Shown here: in pieces, positions 1 through 7,346 of the stretch
How positions within the stretch are numbered: position 1 is the stretch's first letter
Layout of the letters: each line of letters opens with the position of its first letter
From: Chloroflexota bacterium
GTDB taxonomy: Bacteria > Chloroflexota > Dormibacteria > Dormibacterales > Dormibacteraceae
Assembly: GCA_005880945.1 (NCBI GenBank)
Contig: VBIU01000062.1
Coordinates: 1 to 48,930, forward strand
DNA: 48,930 nt
Reading direction: 5' to 3'
Notes under the pieces: generated by a model
The model's database searches: none
Seen by the model: only the letters and a program-made list of their open reading frames with translations
What the model was told of the DNA's origin: nothing
Position numbers and translations under genes: made by a program

Positions 1-1570
1 GCCCGGCGTCGCCGGCGCGGGCAGCTTCGATGGCCGCGTTGAGGGCGAGCAGGTTGGTCTGGTCGGCGATGTCGTTGATCAGCTCGAGGATGCCCTCGAT
101 CTCGTTGACGCGCCCGGCGAGGGCGAGGGTGCGATCGCCTGAGGCGCGCAGGTCGGTCTGCGCGAGCTCGAGGTTGGCCTGCACCTCGCCTGCCTGGGCC
201 GAGACCCTGTCAACCGTGTCGGCAATTGAGGCAGAGCTGCGTGCGACCTCTTCCATGCTGGCCGAGGTGGCGGTCGCGGCGGTGGTCTGCTCGGAGGTCG
301 CGGCGGCGAGCTGCTCGGCCACCGCCGACAGCTTGCCGGCAGACTCCGTGACCTCGCCTCTGAGGCGTAGAAGGACGCCGCTGAGCCGCTCGACCATCGC
401 ATTGAAAGTGTCCCCGAGCCGGCGAACCTCGCCATCGCCCTTGAGCTCGACACGCGCGGAGAGATCTCCCGCCGCCACTCGCGCGGCGGTCCGAGAGAGC
501 GCGACGATGGGTCGCGTCGTGACGATCGCGAGGACGATGGCGAAGCCGATGAGCAGCAAAGTGCTCAACGCCTGCAGCAACGAGGTTCTGATCTCCTGCT
601 CGCGGACGGGCGCGAGCGCGCTTGCTGTATCTGTTGACGCGATCACCACCATGGCCAGGCTTTCGAGCGGCTCGTATCCGGCCAGGACGCTCCGCCCCCG
701 GTAGTCGACGATCTGGGCCGCACCCGGTCCGACTCCGATGGCTCGATCGAAGATGCCGCCCTCAGCCCTGGTCGTGAGTGCGCCCTTGGCGACGATTTCT
801 TTTTCATCCGGCACCACGCCCCAGTCAGAGCTGTAGAGAAGAAGGTGCTGAGCGTTGACCAGGTGCACCTCCTGGTCGTTGGCGGTCGAGACATCGAGGC
901 CATATGGGTTGAGCAGGCGCCCGAGCACTGCCACGTTCAGGTCGCCGACCAGCACGCCTTCCGACTTGCTGTCCGCCACGACTATTGGAGCCGTCATGAT
1001 CCAGTCGAGGCCGTCAGGTCCCGTTTCAATCGGCCCCAAGGTCTCGACGCTGAGGCTGTTGGCGAACGTCGACCCCGACGGTCGGGCCGAGAGCTCGTGC
1101 CCCGGAGCCGTCGACGCTATCGTGGTTGCGCTCAAGTCGAAGATCTGCAGGTCGTCAAACGACGTCTGGGAGGTGAGCGAGTCGTGCAGGCGTGCGTTTA
1201 GACCGGGCTTCCTCAGGTTGCCCACGTTGCCTTGCGCCATCGCGCGAAGCTGGGCCTTGCGTTCCGCCACCCAGTCGCTGATGCGGACTGCCGCGCTCCC
1301 GGCCGTCGCCTCGCTGCGGGCTTTGGCCTGGTCGAGGCTCGTCTGCGTGCTCCAGTTGGCCATCACGAATCCGAGCAGGACCGCGGTAGGGACGGACACG
1401 AGCAGCGCCCCCGCGACGATGCGAAGCGAGTAGTTGTCGAACCTCCTCCAGCTCCTCCGACCCCGGGGCGCGCGTGGGGCCCCAGTCGGGGCCCTCACCA
1501 GGCGAAGTGCCGGTGCCTTGGCGTCAAGTTCGGGGGTGCCCGGCGGCCTCTTCTCAGCTGCATCGTCCAT
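1..1570 (-). CDS. Methyl-accepting chemotaxis protein, C-terminus cut by window edge
   Basis: Transmembrane chemoreceptor that would signal to a CheA/CheW complex. I translated the minus strand from ATG at 1570; 523 codons are present and the gene continues beyond base 1. A basic, proline-rich cytoplasmic N-terminus of about 45 residues precedes TM1 (about 49-70). A Cache-like extracytoplasmic sensor region (about 70-325), TM2 (about 332-355), a HAMP region (about 355-407) and a signalling coiled coil follow. The hairpin tip reads INDIADQTNLLALNAAIEAA, the near-invariant MCP signature, just before the window edge. The response regulator upstream (1661-2359) is on the same strand 90 bp away, so co-transcription is plausible. 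No Shine-Dalgarno is obvious. The ligand cannot be inferred. The family call is very secure; the start is moderately secure. Confidence 0.93.
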   Translation of the reverse strand, partial: MDDAAEKRPPGTPELDAKAPALRLVRAPTGAPRAPRGRRSWRRFDNYSLRIVAGALLVSVPTAVLLGFVMANWSTQTSLDQAKARSEATAGSAAVRISDWVAERKAQLRAMAQGNVGNLRKPGLNARLHDSLTSQTSFDDLQIFDLSATTIASTAPGHELSARPSGSTFANSLSVETLGPIETGPDGLDWIMTAPIVVADSKSEGVLVGDLNVAVLGRLLNPYGLDVSTANDQEVHLVNAQHLLLYSSDWGVVPDEKEIVAKGALTTRAEGGIFDRAIGVGPGAAQIVDYRGRSVLAGYEPLESLAMVVIASTDTASALAPVREQEIRTSLLQALSTLLLIGFAIVLAIVTTRPIVALSRTAARVAAGDLSARVELKGDGEVRRLGDTFNAMVERLSGVLLRLRGEVTESAGKLSAVAEQLAAATSEQTTAATATSASMEEVARSSASIADTVDRVSAQAGEVQANLELAQTDLRASGDRTLALAGRVNEIEGILELINDIADQTNLLALNAAIEAARAGDAG

Positions 1571-1660
1571 GTAGTACGCCGCGCGGCCTGTTTTGTCGCC
1601 ATGGGTGGAGACGGCGGCCTTCCCCTATAAGAGGATGGGGGAACCCAGTATGGAAGCCGC

Positions 1661-2359
1661 CTAGAGCTGGATCAGGCCCTTGCGCGCCGCGGCGATGACC
1701 GCCTGCAGCTTCGAGTGCACCTGGAGCTTCTCGATCACGTGCCTGACGTGCCACTCGACGGTGTGGGGGGCGATGCTCAGCCGCTGGGACATCGCGGCGG
1801 TATCCATGCCTTCAGCCAGCAGGTGCAGCACATCGAGCTCACGCGGCGTGAACTCCGCCAGGAGCTGCTCGCGCTCGCGCCGCCTGGACACCACGCCGCG
1901 CTGCCGCGCGATCGCGCGGGCGAAGAGCTCGACCGGGATCAGGACCTCGCCCCTCGAGGCCCTGCGAACGGCCTCGATGATCTGCTCGGCGGTGGCATCC
2001 TTGGTGAGGTATGCCGTGGCCCCTGCGTCAACTGCGTCGAGGAGCGCTGACTCGGACTCGTCCGCGCTGTGGAAGACGATCGCCGCGTCGGCGTACTCGT
2101 TCTGGATCATGCGGGCGGCCTCTGGCCCGGGTACGTCTGGGAGCCGGAAGTCCATCAGCACGACGTCCGGCCGTGAATCGGCAGCCGCTCGCAGAGCGCC
2201 GGCGCCGGAGCCAGACACGCCGGACACTGCAAGGTCGGGCTGCTCCTCCAGGACCCGCGCCAGGGCGGAGGCCAGCAGCGGGTGGTCTTGCACTATCAAC
2301 ACGTGCACTCTGCGAACCGCCGGCTCGCCGCCGTCGGTTTCAGGCTCGAAGTTGCGCAC
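1661..2359 (-). CDS. NarL/LuxR-type response regulator
   Basis: Two-component response regulator: an N-terminal receiver and a C-terminal LuxR/GerE helix-turn-helix. The likely phospho-acceptor is D70 in VVLMDFRLPD. The conserved lysine is K120 (AYLTK). The acidic pocket has Q24-D25 (IVQDHP) where most receivers have two acidic residues, so Mg binding may differ. The HTH starts near residue 168 (FTPRELDVLHLLAEGMDTAA) and runs to the C-terminus, where HTVEWHVRHVIEKL is the recognition-helix region. It sits upstream of the chemoreceptor on the same strand, with no histidine kinase in view. The ATG at 2359 gives 232 aa, a normal family length. The regulon is unknown. Confidence 0.93.
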   Translation of the reverse strand: MRNFEPETDGGEPAVRRVHVLIVQDHPLLASALARVLEEQPDLAVSGVSGSGAGALRAAADSRPDVVLMDFRLPDVPGPEAARMIQNEYADAAIVFHSADESESALLDAVDAGATAYLTKDATAEQIIEAVRRASRGEVLIPVELFARAIARQRGVVSRRREREQLLAEFTPRELDVLHLLAEGMDTAAMSQRLSIAPHTVEWHVRHVIEKLQVHSKLQAVIAAARKGLIQL

Positions 2360-2438
2360 CGTCGTTAACGTGTACTCATGCAGGCGACACTCGCTACGCC
2401 ATTACGTGTTTGCACCGCCATTCCCATCTGCAACTGTA

Positions 2439-2476
2439 AAGCGAAATACTTAACGTGCGCCCCGCTTAAGCGAAAT
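2439..2476. repeat. Direct repeat AAGCGAAAT x2 in divergent intergenic region
   Basis: Two exact 9-bp copies of AAGCGAAAT lie at 2439-2447 and 2468-2476, a 29-bp period, in the 140-bp AT-richer gap between the divergent response regulator and the RfbD-like gene. The position and near-three-turn spacing suit a cooperative operator. A chance repeat is possible. Confidence 0.3.
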
Positions 2477-2502
2477 TCGATTTGCTGGTACGTTCCCGGC
2501 AG

Positions 2503-3354
2503 ATGAGAGTGCTGGTGCTTGGGGCCGGCGGACAGCTCGGCTCGGAGATGGTCCGGCTCTTTCCCCAGGCAGTCGGTCTGAAGCACGGCGATCTCTCCAT
2601 CACCGATATGGCGGGGATCGAGCGGACATTCGGTCAGGTCCGTCCGGAGCTGGTCTTCAACTGCGCGGCGTACAACGCGGTGGACGGTGCCGAAGGCGAC
2701 CCGGAGACCGCCCGGCTGGTGAACTCAGTCGGCGCCGGCATGATCGCCGCCGCCTGCCGCCGGCACGAGGCCCGTCTCGTGCACTTCTCGACCAACTTCG
2801 TCTTCGACGGCTCTCAGAGCCGGCCTTACGTGGAAACCGACCCGACCGGGCCGCTCGGAGCCTACGGCAGGTCAAAGCTCGACGGCGAGCGGGCGGTTGC
2901 TGATGCCCTCGCGGGTGCCCTGGTGATCCGCACCGCAGCGGTGTTTGGCGATCGCGGGTCGGCGGTGAAGGGAGGCAGCTTTCCCGAGCGGATCCTCGAA
3001 CGCGCCAGGAAGGGCGAGCGGCTCCGCGTCGTTTCCGACCAGCACGTCAACCCGACCTACGCGCGCCACCTCGCCGGCGCCGCCGCCGCGCTCGCGGCCG
3101 GCGGCATGACCGGTGTCATCCACGTGGTCGCGGCCGGTTGCTGCGCGTGGGACGAGCTCGCGCGAGCGACCCTGTCGGAATGCGCCGTCGATGTGGCGGT
3201 GGATTCGGTCACGAGCGGCGAGCTGGCCGGCCGGGCTCCGCGACCGCTCAACGGGTGCTTGGCCTCGTTGCGCACGGCTCCCCTCCCGCCGTGGCGCGAC
3301 GGTTTGGCCGAGTGGGCCGCGAATCGGGCTGCGGTGGGACCGACGAACCCATAA
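2503..3354 (+). CDS. rfbD: dTDP-4-dehydrorhamnose reductase-like (RmlD/RfbD family)
   Basis: Extended short-chain dehydrogenase/reductase of the RmlD family. The family reduces dTDP-4-keto-6-deoxy-L-mannose to dTDP-L-rhamnose, a polysaccharide precursor. The N-terminal VLGAGGQLGSE is the NAD(P)-binding glycine motif. FSTNFVFDG carries the catalytic Ser/Thr, and AYGRSK the Tyr-x-x-x-Lys pair. The length (283 aa) fits. I chose ATG at 2503, where the Rossmann strand starts at once (MRVLVLGAGG), over a TTG at 2482. No rmlA, rmlB or rmlC is in the window, so the exact substrate is inferred from family only. The gene fits the polysaccharide context downstream. Confidence 0.8.
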   Translation: MRVLVLGAGGQLGSEMVRLFPQAVGLKHGDLSITDMAGIERTFGQVRPELVFNCAAYNAVDGAEGDPETARLVNSVGAGMIAAACRRHEARLVHFSTNFVFDGSQSRPYVETDPTGPLGAYGRSKLDGERAVADALAGALVIRTAAVFGDRGSAVKGGSFPERILERARKGERLRVVSDQHVNPTYARHLAGAAAALAAGGMTGVIHVVAAGCCAWDELARATLSECAVDVAVDSVTSGELAGRAPRPLNGCLASLRTAPLPPWRDGLAEWAANRAAVGPTNP

Positions 3355-3396
3355 AAAAGGCTCGGGCCGGGCGATTTCTCGACACCGGCTCCGAGC
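3353..3396 (-). terminator. Intrinsic terminator, minus orientation
   Basis: Read on the minus strand, GCTCGG (3396-3391) pairs with CCGAGC (3365-3360), and an inner CCGG pairs with CCGG, then six T follow (A-run 3353-3358 on plus). No T-run follows in the plus direction, so the element is oriented against the RfbD-like gene, whose stop codon it overlaps. No minus-strand protein gene lies upstream, which points to a non-coding transcript. Confidence 0.65.
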
Positions 3397-3502
3397 TTGG
3401 CTGCGGGGGGTGAGTTCCTATTAGGTTGTTGGTATTCCGGCCGGCGTCCCGTTTGAGGACCCTGTGGCGGCGCCTCTTTACGGAAGTTTAGGCGGGGAAT
3501 CC
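3353..3502 (-). ncRNA. Candidate small RNA, about 150 nt
   Basis: Inferred from a plausible sigma70-type promoter on the minus strand (see 3509-3536) about 110 nt upstream of a strong intrinsic terminator, with no open reading frame between. Predicted start is near 3502 and end near 3353. A possible internal helix pairs GGATTCC near the 5' end with GGAATACC around 3438-3431. I do not recognise an Rfam family: it is not a convincing 6S, SRP, tmRNA or RNase P RNA. It could instead be a leader or antisense RNA linked to the divergent regulator at 3630. Confidence 0.35.
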
Positions 3503-3570
3503 GTGAGCACTATAGCGGATTCTCGTGCATTTTCAGCTATATATCGACTACTTCGCTCTCGGAATACCAA
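3429..3570. promoter_or_regulatory. Array of four GGAAT half-sites upstream of the triple-HTH regulator
   Basis: An exact 11-bp inverted repeat brackets this region: TTGGTATTCCG at 3429-3439 and CGGAATACCAA at 3560-3570. Between them a second inverted pair, GAATCCG (3497-3503) and CGGATTC (3516-3522), shares the GAAT core. The region also holds the AT-rich stretch TATATA near 3539-3544, a likely -10 zone for the plus-strand operon. The best reading is an operator array for the regulator encoded immediately downstream. A small TIR-bounded insertion element is the alternative, but no target duplication is visible. Confidence 0.45.
3509..3536 (-). promoter_or_regulatory. Candidate minus-strand promoter (CTGAAA - 16 bp - TATAGT)
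   Basis: On the minus strand, CTGAAA (3536-3531) and TATAGT (3514-3509) are separated by 16 bp. The -10 lies in the loop of an inverted repeat GAATCCG (3497-3503) / CGGATTC (3516-3522). A protein bound to that repeat would cover the -10. Confidence 0.4.
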
Positions 3571-3629
3571 GGGTCCGGTTGCGGCGGGCGATCCACTCGT
3601 GATACAGATGCGTTAGTCCTGCACACGTC

Positions 3630-4196
3630 TTGCAAAGTTTGATCAGTTCGAGGGAAGTGGCCAGTCGTCTGGGCGTCAGCCAGGCGACTGTTCTTCGTGC
3701 CGTGGTACGCGGCGCGCTGGCGGCCGCCGAAACCACGCCGGGCGGGCACCGCCGCTTCCGTATCGAGGACGTCGACGCCATGGCCGGAGCACCCATTCCC
3801 ACCATGCGCCGCATCCCCAGGCTGATCAGCACCGGAGCGGCGGCGCGGCTGCTCGGCCTGAGCCAGCACACGGTGATCAGGGCCTGCAAGGAAGGGCGCC
3901 TCGAGCCCGACGAGGTCACGCCGGGCGGCCACCGCCGATTCTCCGAGGACCGAATCCGCCGGCTGGCACCACATGCGGGCGAGCTCGTCGGCACCGCCGG
4001 CGCAGCTCGCGTCCTTGGGCTGACGGTTGCCAAGCTGCTGCGCGCGGTTCAATGCGGCGCCGTTAGTCCGGCGGCTGTCACTCCCGGCGGGCATCGGAGG
4101 TTTGCGACTGCGGACCTCTCGTCCAGCTTGCTTCAGTCTGAAGGCACAGGGAGCCACCAAGACGCCGGTGGTTGGGCTGGTGATGGCGCCCGGTAA
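3630..4196 (+). CDS. Regulator with three tandem MerR/BldC-type HTH units
   Basis: Predicted DNA-binding protein of 188 aa made almost entirely of three repeats of a MerR/excisionase-like winged helix. Each has an alanine-rich HTH (SREVASRLGVSQATVLRAV; GAAARLLGLSQHTVIRA; GAARVLGLTVAKLLRAV), then a wing ending in TPGGHRRF. The three TPGGHRRF copies are identical and lie about 60 residues apart. Single-unit relatives such as BldC bind direct repeats cooperatively; a covalent three-unit form is unusual. The start is TTG at 3630; an in-frame stop at 3600-3602 limits extension, and no good Shine-Dalgarno is visible. The stop overlaps the next gene's start by 14 bp, which suggests it controls or is coupled to the glycosyltransferase-exosortase operon. 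The family is secure; the target is inferred. Confidence 0.8.
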   Translation: MQSLISSREVASRLGVSQATVLRAVVRGALAAAETTPGGHRRFRIEDVDAMAGAPIPTMRRIPRLISTGAAARLLGLSQHTVIRACKEGRLEPDEVTPGGHRRFSEDRIRRLAPHAGELVGTAGAARVLGLTVAKLLRAVQCGAVSPAAVTPGGHRRFATADLSSSLLQSEGTGSHQDAGGWAGDGAR

Positions 4197-6765
4197 CGGC
4201 TCATCCGATGAGGGCGATCCTTTACACAGGACCGGAATCGTCCTCGGCCTGGCCCTGCTGCTCATCTCCGCCGGCGTCGCCCTTCTCGCGCTGGCGCTGT
4301 TTTCAGAGCTGACCCGTTACGGGGTGGCGGCAGTCTCGATGCTCGGGGGCCTGATCCTCATCGGTTCCGAGATCGTGAGGCTCCGGTCGCGACCTGACCG
4401 CGGTCAGCTGCTGTGGACAGCGCTTCTCGACGGAATCCTTCTGGCCGGGGTCGTGCTGGCGATCACGCCATTCGCGTCCCTTACCAAGGGTTTCGTCGAC
4501 CTCATAGTGCAGTCGAAGATCCAGAGCGGCGCCGACTGGCTGGCGTACGGATTTGCGTTCACGGGCCTGTTCCTGGGAGCTCTGTTTTTCGCCTACGCGG
4601 TCAAGTACTACCTGAGCACTGTGATCGTGCTCATCACGTCGCTCGCCACAGGTCGCACCGGCAACGGACACGTTGGAAACGGCCATAGCGCCAACGGTGG
4701 GCTCAACCGGATCGGCAGCGGCAATGGCAACGGGTATCACATCGATCTCGGGTACCACCCGTTCGTGTCGGTTCACGTCGCCGCCTACAACGAAAGGCGT
4801 GTGATCGAGCGGCTGCTCACGGCGCTCTCCCAGCTCGAGTACCCCGAATACGAGGTCATCGTCGTCGATGACTCGACTGACGATTCAAAGCTCATCCTCG
4901 AACGCTGGGCGAACGCCCCGGGATTCAAGATCCTCCATCGCACCAGCCGTCAGGGCTACAAGGGGGGAGCGCTGCGAGAGGCGCTCAAGGTCATGGATCC
5001 GCGCACCGAGTACGTGGTCGTCTTCGACGCCGACTCGGTGCCGTTCTCGGATTCGATCGACCGTTTTCTGCCGCACTTCTACCACGAGAAAGGAAACGGC
5101 CGCGGCGGCAATGGCAATGCCGGCCAGCCTGGCGAGCAGCCGATCAAGCGCCGCGAGGAAGTCGCCGCGGTGCAGAGCTATCAATGGCACGTTCTGAACA
5201 AGTCCGAAAGCTGGCTGACGGAGGCGGTGCGGGCCGAGTACGCCGGCAGCTACATGGTCGAGCGCCCGTTCCAGGACGCGGTCGGCTCGCTGAAGATGGT
5301 CGCGGGGACCGCTTACATGATCCGCGCGGACCTTCTCCGCGAGGTCGGCTGGGGAACCAGCATCACCGAGGACTGGGAGCTCACTCTCAAGCTTTATTCG
5401 CGCGGCTACAAGGTCGCCTACACGCCATGGGCCGAGACGCCGGCCGAATGCGTCAGCACTTTCTCGAGGTTGGCGCGGCAGCGGATGCGCTGGGCGGAAG
5501 GGCACACGCACAACGTCCGCAAATGGTTCTGGCCGATCATGCTTTCGCCCGCCGTCACGCCGCTCGAAAAGCTGGAGTTCCTCTTCGACACCACCTACTA
5601 CCTTCAGGCCGGGCTCTTCGTCATCGGCACCTTGAGCTGGCTGGCGTCCGAGGTCATCTTCCACACCCACGTGCCGGGTTGGACCGCCACCCTCGGCTGG
5701 GCCCTTCTGTTCTCCAACATCCTGGCCCTGCCGCTGATGAACCTCGGCGGTCTGATCCTCGAGGAAGCGCCGCCACGAGACCTGCAGGGAGTGCTGGGGG
5801 CGGTGGTGCTTTCCTTTGCGCTCGTCCCGTTCCAGGGCTGGGCGGCGTTGAAAGGCCTGCTCAGCAGGGAGGAGGGCCCTTGGTTCCGCACGCCGAAGAC
5901 CGGGCGCATCACCGACGAGGTCCATCACCTCCGCCGCCTCCACCTGCTGCGGCGCTGGCTGCTCGGCCATCGCACAGCGGTGGGCGAGGGACGCTCCGGC
6001 AGCGCGCGGCCGTTCTCATCCGGGCCACCCACCGCACACATCCGCGCGTCCCGGCCCATCGATCCTCATCGCCGGCTGGGCTGGCTCGTGGTCGGGGCCA
6101 TCGTGCTGGCGGTCGGCGCATTGGTGTGGGGATCGGCGAGCGTGCCGGTAGTCCAGTCGGCAGGCAACCCGCTCTACCTGCATGGCACAGGCGTCTCGCC
6201 GGGCTGCACGCCATCCACGATGGACCAGGTGGTCGGCACTCGGGCCACCGCGTGCTCGGTCTCGGCCAGCGGAACGACGTCCATCTTCGGGTTCACGAAC
6301 CTGCCTTCGCAGACAGTCAGCGCCGGAGTGTGGTCTTTCACCATGTACTGGACGGGCGGTTCTGGCACGACGAAAGACACAGTGACCGTCACCGCGGGGG
6401 CAGTCGTCGGGGCGAGCTGCGCGGGCTTCGTGGCGACGATACCCAGCGTCGGCACATGGACCACCACGTTCGGCAGCAATGGGGTCAACACGACGAGCCC
6501 GTTCACAGTCAGCACCAGCGCGAGCCAGTTGCCTCTGGTGATTCCTCCGGGTGGCTCCCTGTGCTTGAGCGTGGCGCTCACCCACGGGACTGGGGGCGCA
6601 ACCTCGATGACCTATGACGGCATCGCGGGAGTCGCCGACACCCAGGTGATTCCTCCATCAACGGTGGTTCCGGAGTCGCTCCTGGGATTCATCGGCCTTG
6701 CGGTGGCGATTCCCGCGATAACCGGACGAAGGCGTTGGTTGTCGTTCTTCAAGGTGCGGGCATGA
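4183..6765 (+). CDS. Processive GT2 glycosyltransferase with exported C-terminal domain and PEP-CTERM-like tail
   Basis: Membrane glycosyltransferase of the cellulose-synthase/NodC type, 860 aa from ATG 4183 (GTG 4180 is an alternative). About four TM segments come first. The catalytic domain has VAAYNERR (about 197), VVDDSTDD, DADS (about 281, the DxD metal site), the TED acceptor motif (about 394) and RQRMRW (about 432, the QxxRW motif of processive enzymes). Three TM segments follow, then another TM (about 632-652) and a Ser/Thr/Gly-rich beta-type domain of about 170 residues. The end is a sorting-signal-like tail: VPESLLGF (about 829), a hydrophobic helix, GRRR and a short basic end. That tripartite tail is what exosortases recognise, and an exosortase gene overlaps by 4 bp. 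Two Gly/Asn-rich low-complexity inserts flank and interrupt the catalytic domain. GT2 near exosortase XrtG is known; fusion of enzyme and sorting signal is the oddity. Substrate sugar unknown. Confidence 0.88.
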   Translation: MAPGNGSSDEGDPLHRTGIVLGLALLLISAGVALLALALFSELTRYGVAAVSMLGGLILIGSEIVRLRSRPDRGQLLWTALLDGILLAGVVLAITPFASLTKGFVDLIVQSKIQSGADWLAYGFAFTGLFLGALFFAYAVKYYLSTVIVLITSLATGRTGNGHVGNGHSANGGLNRIGSGNGNGYHIDLGYHPFVSVHVAAYNERRVIERLLTALSQLEYPEYEVIVVDDSTDDSKLILERWANAPGFKILHRTSRQGYKGGALREALKVMDPRTEYVVVFDADSVPFSDSIDRFLPHFYHEKGNGRGGNGNAGQPGEQPIKRREEVAAVQSYQWHVLNKSESWLTEAVRAEYAGSYMVERPFQDAVGSLKMVAGTAYMIRADLLREVGWGTSITEDWELTLKLYSRGYKVAYTPWAETPAECVSTFSRLARQRMRWAEGHTHNVRKWFWPIMLSPAVTPLEKLEFLFDTTYYLQAGLFVIGTLSWLASEVIFHTHVPGWTATLGWALLFSNILALPLMNLGGLILEEAPPRDLQGVLGAVVLSFALVPFQGWAALKGLLSREEGPWFRTPKTGRITDEVHHLRRLHLLRRWLLGHRTAVGEGRSGSARPFSSGPPTAHIRASRPIDPHRRLGWLVVGAIVLAVGALVWGSASVPVVQSAGNPLYLHGTGVSPGCTPSTMDQVVGTRATACSVSASGTTSIFGFTNLPSQTVSAGVWSFTMYWTGGSGTTKDTVTVTAGAVVGASCAGFVATIPSVGTWTTTFGSNGVNTTSPFTVSTSASQLPLVIPPGGSLCLSVALTHGTGGATSMTYDGIAGVADTQVIPPSTVVPESLLGFIGLAVAIPAITGRRRWLSFFKVRA

Positions 6766-7346
6766 CGCGACACGACCGCGATGCAATGAACATGACCCTC
6801 GTCGCGATCACGTGCGCGCTGCTGATGCTGCTGCCGTTGGTCACGACCTTCGACGACCTGCTCACCTCGTGGGCGCTCCAGCTTGGCGCGAACAACCCGT
6901 TGCAGGGCATCGTGCCGATCGAGGCGCGCATGGTGGTGGGCCTTCTCGGTCTCGTCGGCATCCACGCCGCGGCCTCCGGCAGCCACATCGTGATCTGGGA
7001 CGCCGCCGGCTCGATGCACACGCTATTCATCTCCTGGAACTGCATCGGCTGGCAGAGCCTCGTGCTTCTCGGCATCAGCCTTTTCTCTGGCTTGCGCGGC
7101 CGGCAATCGCTGGAGGCGCGAGTTCAGGTTGTGCTGATTGGGGTTGCCGGCACCATGCTTCTGAACCTGATGCGCGTGGCGGCGGTGGCGGCGATCGCGG
7201 CTACCTTCGGTCAGATCCCCGCCCTGATCTTTCACGACTACGGCGGCACGATCCTCGTCGTGTGCTGGCTCTTCGCCTTCTGGATCTTCGTCCAGCGATG
7301 GATTCTGGTCGCGCCTCCTTCTGACGAGGTCGAGGTGTTCGCATGA
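6762..7346 (+). CDS. Exosortase/archaeosortase-family cysteine protease-transpeptidase
   Basis: Polytopic membrane protein of 194 aa with the exosortase catalytic set: Cys94 in SWNCIGWQS, Arg138 in NLMRVA and His158 in FHDYGG, each at a membrane boundary. Family members cut proteins with PEP-CTERM-type tails at the membrane and may transfer them to a carrier. I chose ATG 6762, which overlaps the glycosyltransferase stop in ATGA, over an upstream start at 6735. The next gene also overlaps by ATGA, so translation is coupled on both sides. The only tail resembling a substrate in this window is the C-terminus of the preceding glycosyltransferase. It is shorter than proteobacterial EpsH-type exosortases and resembles the compact XrtG/archaeosortase type; I cannot assign the subclass from sequence alone. 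Confidence 0.87.
   Translation: MTRHDRDAMNMTLVAITCALLMLLPLVTTFDDLLTSWALQLGANNPLQGIVPIEARMVVGLLGLVGIHAAASGSHIVIWDAAGSMHTLFISWNCIGWQSLVLLGISLFSGLRGRQSLEARVQVVLIGVAGTMLLNLMRVAAVAAIAATFGQIPALIFHDYGGTILVVCWLFAFWIFVQRWILVAPPSDEVEVFA

Noticed and set aside
30-704. Long plus-strand open frame over the chemoreceptor
   Set aside because: The minus strand encodes an unmistakable MCP with HAMP and hairpin motifs; the plus-strand frame has no recognisable domain.
3353-3502. Candidate small RNA as SRP or 6S RNA
   Set aside because: It contains GCAGCCAAG, which recalls SRP RNA, but the GGAA tetraloop arrangement and the long paired rod of 6S are missing.
3429-3570. MITE with 11-bp terminal inverted repeats
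   Set aside because: No target-site duplication is visible, and the same half-site core recurs inside, which fits an operator array better.
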